A stretch of 50,529 nucleotides of DNA from Solobacterium sp. (GTDB taxonomy: Bacteria > Bacillota_I > Bacilli_A > Erysipelotrichales > Erysipelotrichaceae): contig JAILGV010000168.1 of the NCBI GenBank assembly GCA_024696355.1, positions 1 to 50,529 on the forward strand, read 5' to 3'. How positions within the stretch are numbered: position 1 is the first letter of the stretch; each line of letters opens with the position of its first letter. The notes beneath the pieces were generated by a model, which saw nothing but the letters and a program-made list of their open reading frames with translations, ran no database searches and had not been told where the DNA came from. Position numbers and translations under genes: made by a program. Shown in pieces: positions 16,287-24,294 of this stretch.

Positions 16287-18233
16287 ATGGGAAAGTTCCA
16301 CGATGATGCTGCCAAACTGCTTGAGTATGTAGGCGGCAAAGAAAACATCAGCGCAGTTACTCACTGCGTTACCAGAATGAGATTCGCACTTGCAGATCCG
16401 AAAAAGGCGGATATCAAAAAAATTGAATCGCTTGCGAGCACAAAGGGGACATTTACACAGGCCGGTCAGTTCCAGGTAATTATCGGCAATGAAGTTGCTG
16501 ATTATTATAAGGAATTTACTGAAATTGCAGGTATTGAAGGGGTTTCCAAAGATGCCGTCAAGAGCGCAGCTAAATCCAACCAGACACCGCTTCAGAAAAT
16601 CATGTCCAACATTGCGGAAATCTTTGCACCTCTGATTCCTGCAATTATTACAGGCGGTTTGATTCTCGGTTTCAGAAACATCATTGACAGTGTTTACGTA
16701 TTCGGCAACGGCACACAGGCTCTTGTTGAAACAAGCGTCTTCTGGGCAGGTCTTGACAAATTCCTCTGGCTGCTCGGTGAAGCGGTATTCCATACAGGTA
16801 TTCCTGTAGGCATCTGCTGGAGCGTTATGAGAAAGATGGGCGGTACACCTATCCTCGGTATCGTTCTCGGTCTTACTCTTGTCAGCGGTCAGCTGGTAAA
16901 TGCATACGGTGTTGCCGGTATGGCAGCTGATGCATGGGCACCTAATTATGTGTGGAATTTCGGCTTTGCATCTCCGAGAATGATCGGTTATCAGGCTCAG
17001 GTTATTCCGGCAATCCTTGCGGCATTTACGCTTGTATATCTGGAAAGGTTCTTCAAGAGAATTGTACCGCAGGTTGTATCGATGATTCTTGTTCCGTTCT
17101 GCTCACTGCTTCTTGCAGTAATGGCAGCGCACTTCGTTCTCGGTCCGATCGGCTGGAAGATCGGTGAGGGCGTATCCACTGTTGTAATGGCAGGTATTTC
17201 AGGCAACTTCAGGGTTATCTTCGGTGCGATTTTCGGTTTCTTCTATGCACCTCTTGTTATTACCGGTCTGCATCATATGTCAAATGCGATCGACCTGCAG
17301 CTGATCAACAGCACAGGCGGAACAATGCTCTGGCCGATGATTGCACTCTCCAATATTGCCCAGGGTTCTGCTGTTATGGGAATGGCTTATCTGCAGAAGA
17401 AGAATGCAAAAGCACAGGAAATCAATATTCCTTCAGCTATCTCATGCTACCTCGGTGTCACTGAGCCGGCTATGTTCGGTGTCAACCTCAAGTACAGATT
17501 CCCGTTCATCTGCGGAATGATCGGCTCCTCTCTTGCAGGTATTATTTCCACAGCATTCTCATGTGAAGCCAGTGCGATCGGTGTCGGCGGTCTGCCCGGC
17601 ATCCTGTCAATGAAGCCTTACTCAATGGGTATGTTTGCAGTGTGCATGCTGATTGCTCTGTGTGTTCCGTTTGTTCTGACCGTTATGTTCGGCAGAAAGA
17701 GACTCACACCTGAAGGAATTCTGATTGAAGAAGCAGAAGAAGAAGCAGCTGAAGCAGCAGCTTACACAGAATTCACAGATGCTGAAAAGAATGAAAAACT
17801 GGCAGCTGTTGCGGCCGGCACACTTGTTGACATCACGAAAGTCAGCGACCAGGTATTTGCATCCAAGGCTATGGGCGACGGCTTTGCCATCGAACCTTCC
17901 GACGGAAAGATCTATTCTCCTTATACAGGTGAAGTGACAGTTGCGTTCCCGACAGGACATGCCTACGGTATTCTCACGGCAGGCGGAAAAGAAGTTCTGA
18001 TCCATATCGGTATTGATACTGTCGAACTCAACGGCAAAGGATTCAAAACACATGCAAAGCAGGGTGACAGAGTGAAGCAGGGCGATCTTCTCTGTGAAGT
18101 GGATCTGGATTATGTCAGAAATCAGGGAAAACCTGTTACAACAATGGTAATTTTCACTGACGGCACAAAAGTTGCACTTGCAAAAGAATCCGCTGTAAAG
18201 GCTAAGGAAACTGATATTATTACAATTGAATAA
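16287..18233 (+). CDS. treP: PTS trehalose transporter, EIIBCA fusion
   Basis: Imports trehalose as trehalose-6-phosphate. The EIIB domain (1-85) carries the phosphorylated Cys27 in THCVTRMRF. An EIIC membrane domain follows at about residues 105-475 with roughly ten helices. A linker rich in Glu and Ala leads to an EIIA-Glc-like domain (about 505-648) with HAYG and the phospho-His in LIHIGIDTVEL near residue 573. Bacillus TreP and Escherichia coli TreB lack EIIA and borrow it; here it is fused. A GGAGG site precedes the ATG. treA follows within 20 bases. Confidence 0.93.
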   Translation: MGKFHDDAAKLLEYVGGKENISAVTHCVTRMRFALADPKKADIKKIESLASTKGTFTQAGQFQVIIGNEVADYYKEFTEIAGIEGVSKDAVKSAAKSNQTPLQKIMSNIAEIFAPLIPAIITGGLILGFRNIIDSVYVFGNGTQALVETSVFWAGLDKFLWLLGEAVFHTGIPVGICWSVMRKMGGTPILGIVLGLTLVSGQLVNAYGVAGMAADAWAPNYVWNFGFASPRMIGYQAQVIPAILAAFTLVYLERFFKRIVPQVVSMILVPFCSLLLAVMAAHFVLGPIGWKIGEGVSTVVMAGISGNFRVIFGAIFGFFYAPLVITGLHHMSNAIDLQLINSTGGTMLWPMIALSNIAQGSAVMGMAYLQKKNAKAQEINIPSAISCYLGVTEPAMFGVNLKYRFPFICGMIGSSLAGIISTAFSCEASAIGVGGLPGILSMKPYSMGMFAVCMLIALCVPFVLTVMFGRKRLTPEGILIEEAEEEAAEAAAYTEFTDAEKNEKLAAVAAGTLVDITKVSDQVFASKAMGDGFAIEPSDGKIYSPYTGEVTVAFPTGHAYGILTAGGKEVLIHIGIDTVELNGKGFKTHAKQGDRVKQGDLLCEVDLDYVRNQGKPVTTMVIFTDGTKVALAKESAVKAKETDIITIE

Positions 18234-18252
18234 AAATACGGGAGGTAATCGA

Positions 18253-19896
18253 ATGGGATTCAGAGATAAGGTTGTTTATCAGGTTTATCCGAAATCATTC
18301 TGTGATTCCAATCATGACGGCTGGGGAGATCTGAAGGGGATAATCAGTAAATTAGATTATCTTGAGAAATTAGGAATCGACTATATCTGGATCAATCCCG
18401 TATTCATATCACCGCAGAAGGACAACGGGTACGATGTGGCGGATTACCGCCGCATCGATCCCCGCTACGGTACGATGCAGGATTTGGAGGAACTGTGCGA
18501 AGCAGCACGAAATCACAACATTGATATCATGCTGGATATGGTATTCAATCATACAAGCACAGATCATGAGTGGTTTCAGAAAGCACTCGCCGGTGATGAA
18601 AAGTACCGGAAGTATTATTTCTTCCGGAAACCTTCCGAAAACGGCGGTGCACCCAATAACTGGCAGAGCAAATTCGGCGGTTCCGCATGGCAGTATGTCG
18701 ATGAACTGAATGAATACTATCTGCATCTGTTTGATCCGGGTCAGGCTGATCTTGACTGGACAAATCCTGATGTCAGAGAGGAATGTGCTGACATTGTCAG
18801 ATTCTGGATGGGAAAAGGCGTCAGAGGATTCAGGTTCGATGTCATTAATCTGATTTCTAAAGCCGGATTTGACGACGACCCGAATGAGTTTGACGGAAGA
18901 CAGTTTTATACTGACGGACCGCATGTGCATGAATATCTGAAGGAACTGAATGAAAACAGTTTCGGCAGGGACAGCTTCTGCATGACTGTCGGAGAAATGA
19001 GCAGTACAACGATCGACAACTGCATCAGGTACTCGGGATCGGAAAGTCACGAACTGACATCTGTATTCACTTTTCACCATCTGAAAGTTGATTACAAAAA
19101 TCAGAAGAAGTGGGAACTGCAGCCGTTTGATTTCAAAGAACTGAAGAGACTGCTTGCCCTGTGGCAGACAGAGATGCAGGTAAAGGATGCATGGAACGCA
19201 AACTTCTGGAACAATCATGACCAGCCGAGAGCTCTGTCAAGATTCGGTGATGACAAAAACTATCCTGCTGAAAGCGGAAAGATGCTTGCGACAGTCATTC
19301 ATATGATGCGCGGCACACCGTATATCTTCGAGGGCGAAGAAATCGGCATGACCAATGCATATTTCACGGATATCAGGCAGTATAAGGATGTGGAATCAAT
19401 TAATATTTACGATATTCTGAAAAAGGAAGGTAAGGACGAACAGGAAATCCTGCATATTCTGAATGAACGGAGCAGGGACAATGCCCGTACACCGATGCAG
19501 TGGGATGACAGTCCGAATGCCGGATTTACAGACGGAATACCGTGGATTTCCGTTAATGAGAATTACCGCAGCGTCAATGCCGAAAAAGCGCTGAAAGAGC
19601 CTGATTCACTGTTCTATCACTATCAGAAGCTGATCAGACTGAGAAAACAGTATCCGGTCATTCAGTCGGGACTGTTCAGGCATATTCTTGAAGATCATGA
19701 CAGTGTTTATGCATTTATGCGTACGCTGGATGATACATCTCTGATCTGTGTCAATAACTTCTACGGCAAAGAAACGGAAATCAGCCTGGATGACATTGAC
19801 GGATATCGGATTCTCATCAGCAGCTATAAGGATACAGAACCTCGGAATCATATGATTCTGAGACCGTATGAATCATTTGTGATGATCCGCGGATAA
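18253..19896 (+). CDS. treA: Alpha,alpha-phosphotrehalase
   Basis: GH13 enzyme that hydrolyses trehalose-6-phosphate to glucose and glucose-6-phosphate in the cytoplasm. The catalytic residues are the nucleophile Asp196 (FRFDVINLI), acid-base Glu248 (VGEMSS) and Asp323 (NNHDQPR). The opening KVVYQVYPKSFCDSNHDGWG and the NNWQSKFGGSAWQY segment are closest to TreA/TreC rather than oligo-1,6-glucosidase. The ATG at 18253 follows GGGAGG; the upstream in-frame TTG at 18226 lies within the treP end and lacks a site. The final length is 547 residues. Confidence 0.93.
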   Translation: MGFRDKVVYQVYPKSFCDSNHDGWGDLKGIISKLDYLEKLGIDYIWINPVFISPQKDNGYDVADYRRIDPRYGTMQDLEELCEAARNHNIDIMLDMVFNHTSTDHEWFQKALAGDEKYRKYYFFRKPSENGGAPNNWQSKFGGSAWQYVDELNEYYLHLFDPGQADLDWTNPDVREECADIVRFWMGKGVRGFRFDVINLISKAGFDDDPNEFDGRQFYTDGPHVHEYLKELNENSFGRDSFCMTVGEMSSTTIDNCIRYSGSESHELTSVFTFHHLKVDYKNQKKWELQPFDFKELKRLLALWQTEMQVKDAWNANFWNNHDQPRALSRFGDDKNYPAESGKMLATVIHMMRGTPYIFEGEEIGMTNAYFTDIRQYKDVESINIYDILKKEGKDEQEILHILNERSRDNARTPMQWDDSPNAGFTDGIPWISVNENYRSVNAEKALKEPDSLFYHYQKLIRLRKQYPVIQSGLFRHILEDHDSVYAFMRTLDDTSLICVNNFYGKETEISLDDIDGYRILISSYKDTEPRNHMILRPYESFVMIRG

Positions 19897-19905
19897 CTTA
19901 TAACC

Positions 19906-19935
19906 AAGGAGCCTTCTCAGGGCTCCTTTTTTATT
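19906..19935 (+). terminator. Terminator of the treP-treA operon
   Basis: AAGGAGCC pairs with GGCTCCTT around TTCTCAG, then a run of six T. Confidence 0.9.
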
Positions 19936-20011
19936 TTGGAGGAAAAGAAATGCTTCCGCATCTGTGTATTTTTGAATAATGAAGTGTTTTGAAATCTTAA
20001 ACATTTGCAGA

Positions 20012-20061
20012 TTGTAAAGAAGTGGTATAGATAATACAATTAGTACAGATAGTACAGATAA
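20012..20061 (+). promoter_or_regulatory. Promoter with four tandem 9-bp repeats before the YtrA-type regulator
   Basis: TTGTAA (20012-20017) and TACAAT (20035-20040) are 17 bases apart. Four end-to-end 9-base units cover the -10 box and start site: TATAGATAA (20026), TACAATTAG (20035), TACAGATAG (20044), TACAGATAA (20053). They end right at the GGAGG site. This arrangement suggests an autoregulatory operator for the GntR protein encoded next. Confidence 0.6.
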
Positions 20062-20072
20062 GGAGGAGAGAA

Positions 20073-20423
20073 ATGTTCCTACTGAATTTTCAAAGCAAAG
20101 TACCGATCTTTGAACAGATTCAGACACAGATTCTCAGATTTATTGAAGCAGGGGTATTAAAGCCGGGAGACAGGCTTCCTTCCGTCAGGCAGCTTGCAAT
20201 AGAGAACGGTATTAATCCGAATACTGTTGCAAAAGCATATACGGAACTTGAGAAGAACGGATATGTATATAACCTGCCGAAAAAAGGTGTCTATGTTGCA
20301 GAGATTGATAATAAATCATCACATGAAGGGATGATTCGTAATGTTCTCAAGCCGCTGAAGGACAGCGGTATTTCAAAAGAAGAGATTTCTGAAGTTCTTG
20401 ATGATCTCTTCCCGGAGGATTGA
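20073..20423 (+). CDS. GntR family regulator, YtrA subfamily
   Basis: A 116-residue repressor of the short YtrA type: a winged-helix domain (about residues 8-75, with GDRLPSVRQLAIENGINPNTVAKAY) and only a brief helical C-terminus for dimerisation. This subfamily typically represses the ABC transporter genes that follow it. It starts after AAGGAGGAG. The stop overlaps no gene, but the ATPase begins 3 bases later, and all four genes to 23107 are contiguous or overlapping. The inducer is unknown. Confidence 0.9.
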   Translation: MFLLNFQSKVPIFEQIQTQILRFIEAGVLKPGDRLPSVRQLAIENGINPNTVAKAYTELEKNGYVYNLPKKGVYVAEIDNKSSHEGMIRNVLKPLKDSGISKEEISEVLDDLFPED

Positions 20424-20425
20424 TT

Positions 20426-21313
20426 ATGCTTAAAATCGAACATTTGTTTAAGAACTTCGGTTCAACTGAAGTTCTTAAGGATCTTAACCTTGAAGTTAAC
20501 GAAGGATCTGTTTTCGGTCTTGTCGGTGTCAACGGAGCCGGCAAGTCAACGCTTCTGAGACTGATCGCCGGTGTATACAAACCTGAAGGCGGCAGTATTA
20601 CGCTGAATGGTGCTGATACGTACAGTCAGGCAGATGTACGGGGAAAAATTGCATTTGTCTCTGATGAGCAGTATTTTCCGCTCGGCAGTACAATCGCATC
20701 ACTGAAGCTTCTTTATGAAAATGTTTATGACTTTGATGAACAGTGTTATCAGAAATATCTGAAAATATTTGAACTTGATCCGAAAATGCCGGTCAGCAGC
20801 CTGTCCAAAGGCATGAAGAGAAGAGTTTCACTGCTTTTTGCACTCTCATACCACGCCGAGCTGATCCTTCTGGACGAAGCATACGACGGACTTGAACCGC
20901 TGGCCAGACTGCGCTTCAAGCATGCGCTTGCCGAACTGATCGAAGACGAGAACGTCAGTGTTATTATTTCCAGCCACAATCTGAAGGAACTAGAAGATAT
21001 CTGTGACTCCTTCGGCATTCTTGAAAACGGGCATATTATCAGCTACGGTGATCTCCTTGAATCAAAGGAAAAGATTAATAAATATCAGGTTGTATTTAAG
21101 GAAGAGAAGAACAGAACTGCCTTTGAAGGACTGGATATTCTGCATTTTGAAAAAGAAGGAAGAGTCTGCAAGCTTGTGGTCCGCGGCAAAGAGGAGGAAG
21201 TAGAAAAGAAACTGAATGAAATGTCTCCTGTTCTGATGGATGTGCTGCAGGTGAATTTTGAAGAACTGTTTATCTATGAGCTGGAAAGCAGAGGTAAGAT
21301 TTATGAACAGTAA
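20426..21313 (+). CDS. ABC transporter ATP-binding protein
   Basis: A 295-residue ATPase. Walker A is GVNGAGKS at 34-41, Walker B is LILLDEAYDGLEP, and the signature loop is the variant SLSKGMKRR. The C-terminal 80 residues are an accessory region common in exporter or membrane-stress ABC ATPases of the YtrB type. The ATG at 20426 is used rather than a TTG at 20420, since GGAGG at 20414-20418 is 7 bases from it. The end overlaps the permease by 11 bases. It acts with the next gene at the cytoplasmic membrane; the substrate is unknown. Confidence 0.92.
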   Translation: MLKIEHLFKNFGSTEVLKDLNLEVNEGSVFGLVGVNGAGKSTLLRLIAGVYKPEGGSITLNGADTYSQADVRGKIAFVSDEQYFPLGSTIASLKLLYENVYDFDEQCYQKYLKIFELDPKMPVSSLSKGMKRRVSLLFALSYHAELILLDEAYDGLEPLARLRFKHALAELIEDENVSVIISSHNLKELEDICDSFGILENGHIISYGDLLESKEKINKYQVVFKEEKNRTAFEGLDILHFEKEGRVCKLVVRGKEEEVEKKLNEMSPVLMDVLQVNFEELFIYELESRGKIYEQ

Positions 21314-22817
21314 GTATATCCGTTATCTGTTTAAGAACAGAAAAATAGCGATCATCTTTTTCCTGGCACTCTATGCTGCGCTGAGTCTTTCCACCTTTAT
21401 CGGACAGAGCGGGATGAATGCAGGGGAGCAGATGCATGAGGTGATGCATGCAGGAATGCTTATGAGCCTGATCATGACTTACGGTCTGCCCGTACTTGTG
21501 TTCAGCTACGTTCATATGAAGCGCAGCACCGATGTCTACTTTGCAATTCCGGTAAGCCGCAGAGATCAGCTGATATCAAATATCTTCTTTATGTTCGCAC
21601 TGTGTTACGGATATTTCCTGACTGCAACATTGATCGGCGGAATACTCACAGGCTTCGGAAAAAGTCTTATAAATTTCCTGACTGTTCAGCTGGCTTCGGC
21701 ATTTATACTGCTTGTCCTACTGACAGTTAATTCAGTTATGTTCCTTCTGGCAAACAATACATTTGACGGCATCGTTATGATGGGGGCATATACACTTCTT
21801 CCACTGTTTATAACCCTGGCTAATCAGACTTTTTTCCAGGAGATGATTGCCGGATTCAGATATCGGAGTGAGAGCCTTGAAATCGTTAATTATTTCTGGC
21901 CTGCATATCAGGCTGTGGAAGTGTACAGGGCTGTGTCGAATTCTGAACCGTGCAGAATAATTCATGTGGTAATACTTATTCTGTTCGGTATTGCCGGCAT
22001 GTATCTTCTGAAAAAGCACTTTATTGACAGAAAGACTGAACGCGCTGAGCAGCTTTCCGATGAACCGGCGGCCTATCCGTTTATTATTCACGCATATGCA
22101 CTGATCTGCATGGTGATAATTACGTGCTGTCCGCCCAGGGAATATATGAGCGGGCGGATTATCTATTATCTGCTTCTTCTGCTTGCCTATGTAGTGGCGA
22201 CATTTGTATACAAGAGGAAAATTGAAATCAGATTCAGGTCTCTGATGATATTCTTATCCGGTCTGTGTGCGGCATTTATACTCAATTTTACAGCATGGCA
22301 GACACATGGATTCGGACGTGCAGAACGGTACACAATTGATGAAGGTGATTATCTCGCGGTGGAAATCAACTGTCACACAGAACCGGACAATATTGAAAAA
22401 CCGTTTGATAACATCAAGAATGATTATCTTTATATGTCATACAGGTTAATCATGCCGCTTGCCGAGAAAGATCAATATCGTGAAGTACTTGAACTGCTTG
22501 ACAGCAAGCGCCGTGAATCGATCAGTCAGTTCTACTCGCAGAGCAGACAGGACGCCAGTTTATATATGAATATGGAATATTCAAATATAACCGCTGAAGA
22601 TCTGAATCTGTATCATGAAAAAGGGTATTATACCGGAACCAACCGTTATACATACTTCTGCAGTAATCTGTTTACGGTCAGTGAACTGAAGCTTCTTGAT
22701 CAGTACGGCGAACTGGGCATTTACAAAGATAAACTGATTACTGCGCCGGACGGTACTGAATACTGGGCTTCCGGAGAATATACACTTGATGATTATCTGG
22801 CAGGAAAAATATCATGA
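21303..22817 (+). CDS. ABC transporter permease-like membrane protein with large extracytoplasmic region
   Basis: A 504-residue protein beginning MNSKYIRYLFKNRKIAIIFF. About ten hydrophobic segments lie between residues 12 and 345 and are followed by a soluble C-terminal domain of about 150 residues rich in Tyr and charged residues (DEGDYLAVEINCHTEPDN onward). The layout resembles Ytr-type permeases with a C-terminal DUF6449-like domain, but I cannot confirm the domain. Its start overlaps the ATPase gene and its end overlaps the winged-helix gene by 4 bases, so the module is tightly coupled. Confidence 0.75.
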   Translation: MNSKYIRYLFKNRKIAIIFFLALYAALSLSTFIGQSGMNAGEQMHEVMHAGMLMSLIMTYGLPVLVFSYVHMKRSTDVYFAIPVSRRDQLISNIFFMFALCYGYFLTATLIGGILTGFGKSLINFLTVQLASAFILLVLLTVNSVMFLLANNTFDGIVMMGAYTLLPLFITLANQTFFQEMIAGFRYRSESLEIVNYFWPAYQAVEVYRAVSNSEPCRIIHVVILILFGIAGMYLLKKHFIDRKTERAEQLSDEPAAYPFIIHAYALICMVIITCCPPREYMSGRIIYYLLLLLAYVVATFVYKRKIEIRFRSLMIFLSGLCAAFILNFTAWQTHGFGRAERYTIDEGDYLAVEINCHTEPDNIEKPFDNIKNDYLYMSYRLIMPLAEKDQYREVLELLDSKRRESISQFYSQSRQDASLYMNMEYSNITAEDLNLYHEKGYYTGTNRYTYFCSNLFTVSELKLLDQYGELGIYKDKLITAPDGTEYWASGEYTLDDYLAGKIS

Positions 22818-23107
22818 AAACTCCTGTATTGAACAATGATGAAATGTCAGTGGAATCATACGGAAGGAAGAGTCATCTTACGCCGAAAGAGTACGGAATT
22901 CTGAAACTGCTGATCAATAATCCCGGCAGGGCATTTACATCAGATGAAATTTATGAAAGAATCTGGAACTGCAGACCGTTTGACACGAAGGGCATTATTG
23001 CAGTACACCTGCGGCACATCAGGGAAAAGATAGAACGGGATCCTTCCCGTCCTGTAATGATCAGGTCTTTATGGGGCAGAGGATATCAGTTTACGGCGGA
23101 ATCCTGA
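22814..23107 (+). CDS. Orphan OmpR/VanR-type winged-helix DNA-binding protein (no receiver domain)
   Basis: A 97-residue protein that is only the Trans_reg_C effector domain of response regulators: SHLTPKEYGILKLLINN, the recognition helix region IIAVHLRHIREKIE, and the wing SLWGRGYQF. No phospho-acceptor receiver domain exists; the start overlaps the permease stop (ATGA), so it is not a truncation caused by upstream loss. It is most similar to VanR-type effector domains. It may fine-tune the ABC operon or a partner target without phosphorylation; the function is inferred. Confidence 0.8.
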   Translation: MKTPVLNNDEMSVESYGRKSHLTPKEYGILKLLINNPGRAFTSDEIYERIWNCRPFDTKGIIAVHLRHIREKIERDPSRPVMIRSLWGRGYQFTAES

Positions 23108-23136
23108 AACGAAGGGCCTTAAAGGCCTTTTCGTTT
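23107..23136 (+). terminator. Terminator of the GntR-ABC operon
   Basis: AAACGAAG-GGCC and GGCC-TTTTCGTTT form a stem around TTAAA. The T tract is short, but the hairpin starts at the stop codon. Confidence 0.7.
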
Positions 23137-23278
23137 GCAAAGAGCCTGTATATGCGGCCTGTCTGAGGTCCTTGAAAAACTCAAAACATGATTTTGGTGC
23201 ATGCTTAAGAATATTTTTAAACATAAAAGATAGAAAATACTGGATAATGCATTACAATTTGATTAAGGAGGTATTCTT

Positions 23279-23701
23279 ATGGATAAGAAGGATCTTAAGG
23301 AATTTGAAGAAACTGCCAGAATAAAAACAGAAGAATTAATTGATAAAGCATCTGAAAAAGGAAAAGATCTGAAAGACGCGCTTCTTGGTGAAGACGGTAA
23401 GTTTAATAAAGAAGATATCACGCGTATTGCGGACGGCGTTAAAAAAGCCGTACTCGGCGAGGACGGAAAATTTGACAAAGATGATTTAAACAGATATGCA
23501 GAGAATGCTGCGGCAGCCGGCAAGAAGCTTCTTGACAAAGCTTCGGAAGTCGGTGAGAGCTTCAAGGACAGTTCTGTAGGAAAATCACTCCTTGGCGAAG
23601 ACGGAAAATTTGACAAAGAAGATGCCGCACGTATTGCCTCAGATGTGAAGGAAGCAGGTGAAGAGCTGCTGGAAAAAGCAAAGAAGCTCTTCGAAAAGTA
23701 A
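23279..23701 (+). CDS. Charged repeat protein, function unknown
   Basis: A 140-residue, highly charged protein with no signal peptide or membrane helix. The motif LGEDGKFDKED...RIA occurs at residues 36-51, 59-74 and 105-120, offsets of 23 and 46 residues, so a 23-residue unit with one degenerate copy fits. A larger duplication is visible (IDKASEKGKDLKD against LDKASEVGESFKD). The EDGKFDKED loop resembles half of a dockerin/EF-hand calcium loop (Asp, Gly, Asp, Asp) but lacks the first ligands. The linkers look like amphipathic helices. It starts after AAGGAGG and has its own strong terminator. Confidence 0.6.
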   Translation: MDKKDLKEFEETARIKTEELIDKASEKGKDLKDALLGEDGKFNKEDITRIADGVKKAVLGEDGKFDKDDLNRYAENAAAAGKKLLDKASEVGESFKDSSVGKSLLGEDGKFDKEDAARIASDVKEAGEELLEKAKKLFEK

Positions 23702-23727
23702 AATCATTTCAGCATGAAACAAACAGG

Positions 23728-23763
23728 ACAGCTGCCGGTATTTTCCGGCGGCTGTTTTGTTTC
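23728..23763 (+). terminator. Terminator of the charged repeat protein gene
   Basis: ACAGCTGCCGG and CCGGCGGCTGT form an 11-bp stem with one G-T pair, loop TATTTT, followed by TTTGTTT. Confidence 0.9.
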
Positions 23764-23851
23764 TGCCGTGTTTTCAGCACGGCTGCCGGATGTAATTTGA
23801 ATGAATGTTAAATATCAGATAAAATTAACAAAAATGTATCATAATTAAATA

Positions 23852-23860
23852 TGATATAAA
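23852..23860 (+). promoter_or_regulatory. Extended -10 immediately before the HTH gene
   Basis: TGATATAAA, ending 7 bases before the ATG at 23868. No ribosome binding site lies between (CAGAGAT), so the transcript may begin at or next to the start codon. Confidence 0.45.
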
Positions 23861-23867
23861 CAGAGAT

Positions 23868-24242
23868 ATGATGGAAACGTATTACATTGAAATTCCGGAT
23901 ACTGAAGACGAGAATCTCAGAAAAGATATCCGCAGTCTGAATGAACTTCTGAACAAAGTCGGTGTTGTATTTGAAACCGGTACGGCATACGGGCAGACTC
24001 TGATCATAAAAATTGATGAAAACAAGCTGCATACCGTTTCCGGAAGAAGAGCCGGGCGTCCCAGGATCCAGACCGAAAAAACTGTATCCGAAGTGTTCCG
24101 GTATCGTCTGAACCACACTGTTCATGAGACTGCTGCATACTGCGGTGTTTCGACAGCTACGATGAACAGGAGAATCGCTTCCATGAAAAAGAAGGGGCTG
24201 TGGGGTATCGGCTGTGATGACTTCTGGACAATCGATGATTAG
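23868..24242 (+). CDS. Small helix-turn-helix protein, function unknown
   Basis: A 124-residue protein, not recognised as a whole. The N-terminal 60 residues look like an alpha/beta domain (YYIEIPDTEDENLRKDI ... GQTLIIKID). A basic patch GRRAGRPRIQ leads into a helix-turn-helix (HETAAYCGVSTATMNRRIASM), typical of recombinase/IS-type or regulator HTH. The gene has two consecutive ATGs and no SD. It is monocistronic between two terminators and convergent with the ABC importer. It may be a DNA-binding regulator; a recombinase is unlikely because there is no catalytic domain. Confidence 0.55.
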   Translation: MMETYYIEIPDTEDENLRKDIRSLNELLNKVGVVFETGTAYGQTLIIKIDENKLHTVSGRRAGRPRIQTEKTVSEVFRYRLNHTVHETAAYCGVSTATMNRRIASMKKKGLWGIGCDDFWTIDD

Positions 24243-24262
24243 CACATCATCAGCTGACCGTT

Positions 24263-24292
24263 AAAAAACCGGTTCATATAAAGAACCGGTTC
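24263..24292. terminator. Bidirectional terminator between convergent genes
   Basis: AACCGGTTC (24267-24275) and GAACCGGTT (24283-24291) pair perfectly. On the minus strand six T follow, an excellent terminator for the ABC importer; on the + strand CTGTTATTT follows, weaker but usable for the HTH gene. Confidence 0.88.
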
Positions 24293-24294
24293 TG

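Noticed and set aside
18226-18252. TTG start for treA
   Set aside because: It lies in the treP end without a ribosome binding site; GGGAGG precedes the ATG at 18253.
20026-20061. CRISPR-like or satellite array
   Set aside because: Units are only 9 bases, with no spacers, and placed exactly on a promoter.
20420-20425. TTG start for the ABC ATPase
   Set aside because: Too close to GGAGG; the ATG at 20426 has the right spacing.
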